A program made the position numbers and the translations under genes. A stretch of DNA of 29,159 nt from an uncultured Candidatus Saccharibacteria bacterium (GTDB lineage Bacteria > Patescibacteriota > Saccharimonadia > Saccharimonadales > Saccharimonadaceae). Shown piece after piece: positions 1 through 6,454 of this stretch; within the stretch, counting starts at the first letter, position 1, and the number at the start of each line of letters is the position of its first letter. The notes beneath the pieces were generated by a model. The model did not search any database, was not told the DNA's origin, and saw only the letters and a program-made list of their open reading frames with translations. The stretch covers positions 1 through 29,159 of the forward strand of contig CALKRM010000001.1 of NCBI GenBank assembly GCA_937989565.1, written 5' to 3'.

Positions 1-66
1 TCCCGTTCGCGCCAACGTGTCGTTAAATCGTGAAGTTATTTCAAAAGAAAAAGGTTTTTTCTGCAT
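1..66 (-). CDS. tgt: Probable queuine/archaeosine-type tRNA-guanine transglycosylase, N-terminal fragment
   Basis: Only the first 22 codons lie in the window; the gene runs off the left edge. The visible peptide has the pattern FSFEI followed about ten residues later by LARTG, which resembles the N-terminus of the Tgt family (a phenylalanine-rich first strand, then an ARxG motif). Tgt exchanges guanine 34 for a queuosine precursor in tRNAs with GUN anticodons. The ATG lies 10 nt after a TATAAT box and there is no Shine-Dalgarno sequence, so the mRNA would carry almost no leader. The promoter overlaps the stop codon of the upstream gene. The name rests on a very short stretch and could be wrong; the open frame and start are well supported. 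Confidence 0.55.
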   Translation of the reverse strand, partial: MQKKPFSFEITSRFNDTLARTG

Positions 67-76
67 AATCTGTTTG

Positions 77-85
77 ATTATATCA
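77..85 (-). promoter_or_regulatory. Extended -10 promoter for the tgt-like gene
   Basis: On the minus strand TGA-TATAAT forms an extended -10 element (TGn plus a perfect TATAAT). The TGA is also the stop codon of the upstream 565-aa gene. No clear -35 box is seen. Confidence 0.6.
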
Positions 86-1780
86 CGAAATAGTCGACGG
101 ATCGTTTCGCGACAAACTAATCACATCGCTACATCGCACCAAGTAATATTTATTATCTTCAGCATTATTAACTATTAGCACAGGCTCGCCGCGACTAAGT
201 GGCAATTCCGACACGCTTAATATTCGGCCGTCAATATCTGGCCTATCGTTAATTTCTGGATTCCAGACCACCAAATTATCCGCCCGCAGCGCAAATTTTT
301 CAACATATTCATGGCTATTCACTTCTTCTAGCGGAACATCATTCCACGAAACCGCATTCAGCAAATCACCAGGCAAACATCGGTATGCCGAAACTACACA
401 TTCGCCCTTAAACTCCCGCACTCTGCTAATATCCTGGATTACATTACGAGCGGCACATTCATACTGACTCAATACATCAAGCTGCTCGTCAAGAGGCAAT
501 TTATAGAAACACTCATCATTAACTACTTCACTTGCAAAATTTGCAATTTTATGAAGTTCATTTACCGCCATTTTAAGCTCTTCAGCTTCACCATCAAATC
601 CTTCCAAACGAATAATCTTATCTCTGTCGGGTATCACATAAATCTTATTCGAAAAGTCTTCAGACTCACCATCTATCGTCAATTCAACCGCCGCGTAAAA
701 TTTATCATGATGTCTAACGAAACACATCCCATCAATACACGCCCCAGAAATATCCATAAATTCATACTGTAATTCATTATTTTTCGTAGCGTCAGGAGTC
801 AACACAAAACCGGTAAAATCAACAGTGCTAATGCCATAAAGTCTTGTCGCAGAAAACTCAGACAACTGGTCATTTAATGTTTGGGCATATTCTCTTGACA
901 CTTCGTCAAACTCCGACTCGTCAACATAAGAAAGATCCGTCGCCAGTTGCCAAGCGGTCTCCTGAAAATCGTCATTAAAAACCGTTTCAAATAAATCAAT
1001 AGAGGCTCCGATCTCCTCTTTATCAATTGGCGCCATATCAAGCACATCTTTCATATCTACACAAAAAGTCGTAAATCGATTTTTAATATCAAACATTTCC
1101 AATACGGGACGATCATCACGCCACGTAAAACTCGGCAACCATCCAAATAGAACTGCAGGATTAGCGTCTTCTATATTATTTTCCCTGCCGTCAATTTTAA
1201 CCTTATACGCCTGGCATTTCACTTGAATTCCGTCATCATACGGAATCTCATTCAAAACGTCATTCATCTCATCTATCAAAAGCTGCCTCGACTCCGCATC
1301 TTGAATGTCGCCGACACCAGCAACTTCTTCAATTTTGTCAGCATAGTGGCGTAATTTACGCACACATCGAGGAACGCCGCTATCGTCCGGCAACAACTCT
1401 ATTGATACAATCGCCTGCTTGTCGAGCGGAAAATAATAGTCATTCTGCGAAGTTCGCACACACAAAGCAGCCATCTCTTTGGTGTAAGTCGCAAACGGCG
1501 CTGAAATCTCAGAGTCAATTTCCATGGGAGATATCAAATCCGCCACGCCCTCAACTGACTGCAGACGATACGAACCGTCCTCTTCAGATTGACTACACCC
1601 AACAACTCTAACCTTCTCGCCCTCAATATCGCCAGCGTGCGCAGCTTGTTCTATCTCAGCGATTGCAATCTCGTCGTTTTCTCCGTCGAGCAATAAATTC
1701 GCACCAGCAATTCGCCTCCAGTCTTCATCGGAGAACAGTTCAGGAGAATTAGACTCCGTATTGGGCTTTGAACGCTCCAT
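83..1780 (-). CDS. Large acidic hypothetical protein (565 aa)
   Basis: I do not recognise this protein. It is very rich in Asp and Glu throughout, has no signal peptide, no transmembrane segment and no obvious catalytic motif, and looks cytosolic. Stretches with alternating hydrophobic residues ending in turns (for example near residues 360-400, with KIYVIPDRDKIIRLEG) suggest beta-rich modules, and a helical stretch follows at about 400-460. It starts at an ATG 10 nt behind a TATAAT box with no Shine-Dalgarno sequence, and is divergent from glgB across a 72-bp shared promoter region. It is followed directly by the tgt-like gene, whose promoter overlaps its stop codon. The length and clean frame make it a real gene; its function is unknown. 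Confidence 0.85.
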   Translation of the reverse strand: MERSKPNTESNSPELFSDEDWRRIAGANLLLDGENDEIAIAEIEQAAHAGDIEGEKVRVVGCSQSEEDGSYRLQSVEGVADLISPMEIDSEISAPFATYTKEMAALCVRTSQNDYYFPLDKQAIVSIELLPDDSGVPRCVRKLRHYADKIEEVAGVGDIQDAESRQLLIDEMNDVLNEIPYDDGIQVKCQAYKVKIDGRENNIEDANPAVLFGWLPSFTWRDDRPVLEMFDIKNRFTTFCVDMKDVLDMAPIDKEEIGASIDLFETVFNDDFQETAWQLATDLSYVDESEFDEVSREYAQTLNDQLSEFSATRLYGISTVDFTGFVLTPDATKNNELQYEFMDISGACIDGMCFVRHHDKFYAAVELTIDGESEDFSNKIYVIPDRDKIIRLEGFDGEAEELKMAVNELHKIANFASEVVNDECFYKLPLDEQLDVLSQYECAARNVIQDISRVREFKGECVVSAYRCLPGDLLNAVSWNDVPLEEVNSHEYVEKFALRADNLVVWNPEINDRPDIDGRILSVSELPLSRGEPVLIVNNAEDNKYYLVRCSDVISLSRNDPSTIS

Positions 1781-1790
1781 ATTGCTATAT

Positions 1791-1818
1791 ATTATACAAC
1801 TTTAATTGATATTTACAA
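1791..1818 (-). promoter_or_regulatory. Promoter of the 565-aa gene
   Basis: Minus-strand TTGTAA, 16-bp spacer, TATAAT; the start codon follows 10 nt after the -10 box. It shares the short divergent region with the glgB promoter. Confidence 0.6.
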
Positions 1819-1846
1819 GCATAGCCCCTTCCGTATGCTGTATACT
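1812..1846 (+). promoter_or_regulatory. Promoter of glgB
   Basis: TTTACA at 1812-1817 is followed by TATGCT at 1834-1839 (16-bp spacer) and TATACT at 1841-1846. The TATACT box lies 6 nt before the ATG at 1853, which would give a leaderless transcript. Which -10 is used cannot be decided from the sequence. Confidence 0.5.
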
Positions 1847-1852
1847 AGAAAC

Positions 1853-3820
1853 ATGAGCAATAAAACCCTCGTTGATTTGGATCAGTGGCTAGCCCCACAC
1901 AAATCCACAATTCAGGCGCGTGAGAAGTATATTTCTTCGAAACTGAAAAATATTTTAAGCAGCAAGACGCCAGCCGAATTCGCGATGGGTTTTTTGCATT
2001 TCGGACTTCATAAAACGGATACGGGCTGGACGTTTAGAGAATGGGCGCCGAATGCCACTCGGATGTTCTTAGTTGGCGATTTTTCAGATTGGAAAGAACG
2101 TGAGGAATTCGCCTTAAATCGCGATAAAAACGGCGAATGGAGCATAAATCTTCCTGAAGATTCACTTCGTCACGAACAAAAATATAAATTGCGTGTCTAT
2201 TGGCCTGGCGGCGACGGCTGGCGGCTGCCTTCATACGCAAATTACGTCGTTCAGGACGAAAATTCTGTCGATTTTTCCGCGGTCGTGTGGTCGCCAAAAA
2301 CTCCCTACAATTGGCAATATAAAACCCCGCCCAAGCCAAAAGTTCCACTAATTTACGAAGCGCACGTTGGCATGAGTAGCCAGGAAGAAAAAGTCGCCAG
2401 TTTCAGCGAATTCACCACGGATGTTTTGCCACGAATCAAAGAATCTGGTTACAACACCATTCAGCTTATGGCAATCGCCGAGCATCCATATTACGGCAGT
2501 TTCGGCTATCACGTCAGCAACTTTTTCGCGGTTTCGTCAAGATTTGGCACGCCCGACGATTTTAAGAAATTGGTTGACACGGCGCACGGAATGGGACTGC
2601 GCGTCATCATTGACCTTGTTCACGCTCACGCCGCCAAAAACGAAATCGAAGGTCTGGGCAATTTTGCCGGCGATCCGACACAATATTTCAAGCCAACAAA
2701 TCACCCAGAATGGGATTCGCGATTATTCGATTACGGCAAGCCAGAAGTTTTGCATTTTCTGGCAAGCAATTGTCGCTGGTGGCTGGACGAATATCACATT
2801 GACGGATTTAGGTTTGATGGTGTAACTAGTATGATTTACCACGACCACGGACTCGGGAAAAGTTTCACTAGCTATGACGATTATTTCCGCGATAATGTCG
2901 ACAAAGACGCGCTCGCTTATTTAAGATTGGCAAATGAAACCATTCACGCCGTTCGCCCTGACGCCACGACAATTGCAGAGGAAATGAGTGGTTTTCCTGG
3001 GCTGGGCGCATCGACAAAAGACGGCGGGCTGGGATTTGATTATCGCTTGCAAATGGGCGCGCCAGATTTATGGATAAAAACTCTGAAAGAGAAAAATGAT
3101 GAAGATTGGGATTTGGGGCAATTGGCTTACACTTTGAGTTCGCATCGCCCAGAGGAAAAAGTCATTAATTACGCCGAAAGTCACGACCAAGCGCTCGTCG
3201 GTGATAAAACGCTGATTTTCCGATTGATTGATAAAAATATGTATTGGCACATGGATAAAATTAACCCAGATCTTAAGACCGAACGCGGAATAGCCCTGTA
3301 TAAACTGATTCGTCTGATGACCGCGGGGCTGCACGGCGGCGGTTATTTGAATTTTATGGGCAATGAATTCGGGCATCCGGAATGGATTGATTTTCCGCGC
3401 GAGGGTAATAATTGGTCGTTTAAGCACGCTCGTCGGCAATGGAATTTGCGCGACAATGGCTTCTTAAAATATCAATGGTTGGGCGATTTTGACGCGGCGC
3501 TGATGAAGATTATTAGGCAAATTGATAATCCTAATGTTCACCGTTTGACAGTTCGCCAATCTGATCACACGGTAAGTTTTATGCATGGCGACTTTTTATT
3601 CGTTATCAATTTTTCACCCGACAAATCCCACTCAGATTACGCGGTACCCGCAGAAGCTGGCTCTTATAAATTGGCATTAAGTAGCGACGATAAGAACTTC
3701 GGCGGACAGGAGCGAATAGATCATAATTCCCGATTTTTCACTTCCCCGTCTAACAATAATCACAACCTTAAGGTTTACTTACCAGCCAGAACGGGCATTA
3801 TTTTACAGAAAGTTGATTAG
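1853..3820 (+). CDS. glgB: 1,4-alpha-glucan branching enzyme, GH13 (eukaryote-like type)
   Basis: It transfers alpha-1,4-glucan segments to form alpha-1,6 branches in a glycogen-like polymer. A CBM48-like domain (FREWAPNA...VGDFSDW, about residues 60-85) precedes a GH13 barrel. Visible GH13 motifs are IIDLVHAH, GFRFDGV with nucleophile Asp322, AEEM with acid/base Glu376, and ESHD with Asp445. Phrases such as YAESHDQALVGDKT, NFMGNEFGHPEW and GNNWSFKHARRQW match the eukaryotic-type branching enzymes (GH13 subfamily 8) better than classical bacterial GlgB. I chose the ATG at 1853 because the upstream in-frame ATG at 1835 lies within the promoter. No other glycogen gene is next to it. Length (655 aa) is normal. 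Confidence 0.95.
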   Translation: MSNKTLVDLDQWLAPHKSTIQAREKYISSKLKNILSSKTPAEFAMGFLHFGLHKTDTGWTFREWAPNATRMFLVGDFSDWKEREEFALNRDKNGEWSINLPEDSLRHEQKYKLRVYWPGGDGWRLPSYANYVVQDENSVDFSAVVWSPKTPYNWQYKTPPKPKVPLIYEAHVGMSSQEEKVASFSEFTTDVLPRIKESGYNTIQLMAIAEHPYYGSFGYHVSNFFAVSSRFGTPDDFKKLVDTAHGMGLRVIIDLVHAHAAKNEIEGLGNFAGDPTQYFKPTNHPEWDSRLFDYGKPEVLHFLASNCRWWLDEYHIDGFRFDGVTSMIYHDHGLGKSFTSYDDYFRDNVDKDALAYLRLANETIHAVRPDATTIAEEMSGFPGLGASTKDGGLGFDYRLQMGAPDLWIKTLKEKNDEDWDLGQLAYTLSSHRPEEKVINYAESHDQALVGDKTLIFRLIDKNMYWHMDKINPDLKTERGIALYKLIRLMTAGLHGGGYLNFMGNEFGHPEWIDFPREGNNWSFKHARRQWNLRDNGFLKYQWLGDFDAALMKIIRQIDNPNVHRLTVRQSDHTVSFMHGDFLFVINFSPDKSHSDYAVPAEAGSYKLALSSDDKNFGGQERIDHNSRFFTSPSNNNHNLKVYLPARTGIILQKVD

Positions 3821-3822
3821 TG

Positions 3823-3851
3823 TTGACTTTTATGTGCAAGTGTGATATAAA
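3823..3851 (+). promoter_or_regulatory. Strong promoter of the membrane coiled-coil gene
   Basis: TTGACT, exactly 17 bp, TATAAA, with a second TAATACT-like box directly behind it. It starts 2 nt after the glgB stop codon and gives a leader of roughly 65 nt. Confidence 0.75.
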
Positions 3852-3860
3852 TAATACTAG

Positions 3861-3922
3861 CTTTCGTCTAAGGCGAAAGTCGCCCTTAGACGTAAAACTT
3901 CTGCACCCTTAAGGAGGGGTAC
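3861..3922 (+). promoter_or_regulatory. Structured 5' leader with strong Shine-Dalgarno
   Basis: Two alternative stems are possible at the transcript's 5' end. One is CTTTCG/CGAAAG (3861-3866 with 3874-3879). The other is an 11-bp stem with one bulged C, 3865-3875 with 3881-3892, loop AAAGT. The two share bases and cannot form together. Close to the ATG, AAGGAGG (3911-3917) is the strongest Shine-Dalgarno in the window, 5 nt before the start. It overlaps a small CCCT/AGGG hairpin that could mask it. Confidence 0.55.
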
Positions 3923-4390
3923 ATGAGTACTTCAGCAAATCAAGCCGCTAACGACATTAAGACGTACGAGTCGATCAGGAAGATTTATTCGTTCTGTCTT
4001 GTCATTTTGCTGCTGCTACTAGCGACCGTTGCCCTCGTCTCCTACATCTTAGGAGAGGAGTCGCTACCGTCGCTAGAGCTAGTTTCGTCAAAGTCTTTGG
4101 CCGTAGTCATTTACATTGCAATGATCACGGTTATCACGTGCGCGCTCTTCCTCAACAAGAAGGCCATCAGGAACAGCAAAAAGTATTCCAACCTTCAGAA
4201 AGAGCTTGACGAATCCGAGCGCAAGAACAGCGAACTTGAGAAAGCGCTTCTTGAGTCCGAGCGCGAACTTGAGAAAGCTAAAGCGCTCGCGGAGCGTTAC
4301 TGGAAAATGCTCTCCGGTGTGCAGCGCGACACTGAAGAGTCACTAAAGATTGCCAACTCCAACCGAGTTCAGCACACTTCAGGTCGCTAA
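3923..4390 (+). CDS. Small membrane protein with two TM helices and a coiled coil (155 aa)
   Basis: I do not recognise the family. Residues about 22-43 and 60-80 are strongly hydrophobic and read as two transmembrane helices. From about residue 85 to 135 the chain is a charged heptad-like helix rich in Glu, Lys and Leu, that is, a coiled coil. It contains an imperfect internal repeat (ESERKNSELEKA then ESERELEKA). Both ends would lie in the cytoplasm if the first helix enters from inside. The gene has its own consensus promoter, a structured leader, a perfect Shine-Dalgarno and a set of 3' hairpins. Its codon use (frequent AAG, CTC, CTT, AGG) differs from neighbouring genes. It could be a structural or scaffold protein or a recent arrival; function unknown. 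Confidence 0.85.
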   Translation: MSTSANQAANDIKTYESIRKIYSFCLVILLLLLATVALVSYILGEESLPSLELVSSKSLAVVIYIAMITVITCALFLNKKAIRNSKKYSNLQKELDESERKNSELEKALLESERELEKAKALAERYWKMLSGVQRDTEESLKIANSNRVQHTSGR

Positions 4391-4399
4391 ATATCCACC

Positions 4400-4436
4400 A
4401 ACGACGTTTAGTCGTTCGATCAAAGGGCTAACGCCC
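4400..4436 (+). other. Two perfect small hairpins in the 3' untranslated region
   Basis: AACGAC-GTTTA-GTCGTT (4400-4416) and GGGC-TAAC-GCCC (4425-4436) lie between the membrane protein stop codon and the large stem at 4443-4496. Neither is followed by a U-tract, so they are more likely RNA stabilisers or part of a structured 3' end than terminators. Confidence 0.55.
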
Positions 4437-4442
4437 GTCAAG

Positions 4443-4496
4443 AGAAATAGCTCGCTGAGACTTAGGCCTCGGCTTGAGCCTTGGCGGGCTATTTCT
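4443..4496 (+). terminator. Long-stem hairpin, probable terminator or 3' RNA element
   Basis: Positions 4443-4459 pair with 4480-4496 over 17 bp, including three G-U wobbles; the outer nine pairs (AGAAATAGC/GCTATTTCT) are perfect. The 20-nt apical region can fold further. The U-rich arm is part of the stem and only a poor U-tract follows, so this may be a processing or stabilising element as much as a terminator. The thrE promoter begins just downstream. Confidence 0.55.
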
Positions 4497-4513
4497 ATTG
4501 GCATAAAATTTGT

Positions 4514-4519
4514 TACACT
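4514..4519 (+). promoter_or_regulatory. -10 box of the thrE-like gene
   Basis: TACACT lies 7 nt before the GTG start at 4527, with no Shine-Dalgarno between them. No -35 at the usual distance is clear. Confidence 0.45.
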
Positions 4520-4526
4520 AGATATT

Positions 4527-5918
4527 GTGAAGAAAAAAGTACCAAAATTCATTGAGCAATCATTAGCCCGAGTCGCTAACCTTTACAGCTTTGAGCCGGA
4601 GCATCATCTGGAGAAAATTGACGAAAGTTTGACACCGAATATGCGAGCTTTGCGCCTGGCTATGACGATTGCCGAGCAGCTTCTGAGCATGGGCGTGGTG
4701 GCGCGCGATGTGGTTCGTATGGCGCAAGGAATCACGCGGACGTATTGCCGCAGACCCGTTCACGTGGACGTGAGTTACACTTTGGTGACAATTTCTCAAG
4801 ACCGCGGAGTTGATCACGAACCGCTAACTATGGCGCGAGTTATCGTTCCTGACGATCCTAATTATCAATTGATTCAAGCATTGCAATTATTAGCCCTCGA
4901 CATTCGTCGCAAGCAACTTTCCCTGGAAGAAGCCGAAGAGCGATTGCAACAAATACTCAAAAAACCCACCGAACATTCCCGACTAGTCGTTTACGCGGCG
5001 GGCGGATTAGTGAGCGCGGGTTCTGTTATTCTGTACGGCGGCAGTTTACTCATGGCATCAATCGCGTTTCTGCTCGGATTCCTAGCAACTGGACTACTGA
5101 GGTGGCTGGGGCGTATTGGCGCACCGTTGTTTTATTCGCAAGCCCTCGTGGCGATTTTCGTAACATTGGTGGCGGCGGGCGCAGCTTGGTGTAGCAATTA
5201 TCTGGGGCTAAGCGTCAATGCAACATTGCTGGTTATCAGCGGTATCGTTTTATTAGTCGCGGGACTAATGTTTGTCGGCGCATTTCAGGACGCAATCGAC
5301 GAATATTATATGACTGCCAACGCCAGATTATTAAAAGTCGTAATGGCGACGGGCGGCGTAATTGCTGGCGTGATGGTCGGATTATACATTGCGACAAAAT
5401 TCAGCATCACCTTCCCGGCAACGCCAGACCGATTGACATTAGCGGACGGACACACGCAATATTTGGGCGCTGGAATTATCGCGGCGGCGTTCGTTCTGAG
5501 GAATCATTCTCGATTTCTGGGAATGGTTATCTCTGGATTAATCGCAATTTTCGGATGGTGGATTTCACGATTAGCTATGAGTTTTGGCTTTGATATCGTA
5601 ACAGCGAGCGGCATCGCAGCGGCGGTAATTGGGCTGGTCGCAGTTATGACATCCAGATTATGGAAATTCCCTTCCCTGGCGATTATTGCGGCGGGAATCG
5701 TACCGCTAGTCCCAGGATTATCGCTTTACAATGGATTAATGGGCGTCGTCCTATATCCACCGAACAGCGCAAACTTCCTGCCAGCCTTGGCTATCTTAGC
5801 GCGAGCAATCCTCATCGGCGTAGCGGTAGCAATTGGCGCGTCATTCGGCAACATCGTCGGCCGCCCAATTCGCCGACAATTCATCAATTTATTCCGTCGC
5901 AACACACAAGCATCATGA
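4527..5918 (+). CDS. ThrE-family threonine/serine exporter-like membrane protein
   Basis: A cytosolic N-terminal domain of about 150 residues is followed by about ten hydrophobic segments to the C-terminus, the two-part layout of the ThrE family (a ThrE domain plus a second ThrE-type half). Family members export threonine and serine. The visible N-terminal region (LRLAMTIAEQLLSMGV, then a stretch on VDVSYTLVTIS) fits the family. The frame is open upstream to 4350, but that stretch covers the previous gene's end and the 3' hairpins. The GTG at 4527, 7 nt behind a -10 box, is the likely start and gives 463 aa. It overlaps the HD-domain gene by 4 nt (ATGA), so the two are translationally coupled. 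Substrate is inferred from family only. Confidence 0.85.
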   Translation: MKKKVPKFIEQSLARVANLYSFEPEHHLEKIDESLTPNMRALRLAMTIAEQLLSMGVVARDVVRMAQGITRTYCRRPVHVDVSYTLVTISQDRGVDHEPLTMARVIVPDDPNYQLIQALQLLALDIRRKQLSLEEAEERLQQILKKPTEHSRLVVYAAGGLVSAGSVILYGGSLLMASIAFLLGFLATGLLRWLGRIGAPLFYSQALVAIFVTLVAAGAAWCSNYLGLSVNATLLVISGIVLLVAGLMFVGAFQDAIDEYYMTANARLLKVVMATGGVIAGVMVGLYIATKFSITFPATPDRLTLADGHTQYLGAGIIAAAFVLRNHSRFLGMVISGLIAIFGWWISRLAMSFGFDIVTASGIAAAVIGLVAVMTSRLWKFPSLAIIAAGIVPLVPGLSLYNGLMGVVLYPPNSANFLPALAILARAILIGVAVAIGASFGNIVGRPIRRQFINLFRRNTQAS

Positions 5919-6391
5919 AAAATAGCCCAAAATTCATTGGATTGTCAGACTCGCGATTATTTCATATGCGCGGAGTGGCGTATAAATCTTACAATCTAGC
6001 TCGCGAAGTGTTCAATATGGAAGAAGACGTGGCGCGCGGCTTATTTTTAATGGGACTGACGCACGACTTTGCCTACGCTTTTGTTGAAAATCAGACAGAT
6101 CACGAGCATGAAGGCGGCAGAATATTAGAACTATCTGGCTTCAATTGGGCTAATTCTGTATTTAATCACGGAGATCCTGACGTGGACGATTGGACGGACG
6201 AATTGCTTATCTTAAACTTGGCAGACATGACGACTAGCCCAGACGGCAAGCCGATATCCATAGACCAACGACTGGAAGACATTGAAAATAGATATGGCAC
6301 AGATAGCATTCAGGCGACAAAAGCGCGCAAATTGACCAAACGAATCAAAGAAGAACTCGCCAAACGAAACCTAACAATTCCAAACTTATAA
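5915..6391 (+). CDS. HD-domain phosphohydrolase-like protein (158 aa)
   Basis: The sequence carries the HD-superfamily pattern: His17, the doublet His50-Asp51 in GLTHDFAY, further histidines at 63, 65 and 85 (FNHGD), and Asp104 in LADM. Such residues bind one or two metals in enzymes that hydrolyse nucleotides or other phosphate esters. The C-terminal third is a charged helix. Its ATG overlaps the exporter's stop codon in ATGA, and the frame's upstream extension is ignored for that reason. A bidirectional terminator follows. The substrate cannot be told from the sequence. Confidence 0.8.
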   Translation: MKNSPKFIGLSDSRLFHMRGVAYKSYNLAREVFNMEEDVARGLFLMGLTHDFAYAFVENQTDHEHEGGRILELSGFNWANSVFNHGDPDVDDWTDELLILNLADMTTSPDGKPISIDQRLEDIENRYGTDSIQATKARKLTKRIKEELAKRNLTIPNL

Positions 6392-6410
6392 ACCCGAAAT
6401 TTAGCCAAAC

Positions 6411-6442
6411 AAAAATCCCCGGATCCGCTCCGAGGATTTTTT
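6411..6442. terminator. Bidirectional intrinsic terminator
   Basis: AAAAATCC-C-CGGA, loop TCCGC, TCCG-A-GGATTTTTT: a 12-bp stem with a single mismatch, flanked by A- and T-tracts, so it can end both the HD-domain transcript and fusA, which converge here. Confidence 0.9.
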
Positions 6443-6454
6443 ATGAAGTAGAGA

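Noticed and set aside
1835..1852. Upstream ATG for glgB
   Set aside because: It lies in the -10 region (TATGCTGTATACT) and would not be transcribed as coding sequence.
4350..4526. N-terminal extension of the thrE-like frame
   Set aside because: It covers the end of the previous gene, three hairpins and the -10 box; the GTG at 4527 suits the family and promoter.
5660..5914. N-terminal extension of the HD-domain protein
   Set aside because: It lies wholly within the exporter gene in another frame; the ATGA overlap gives the natural start.
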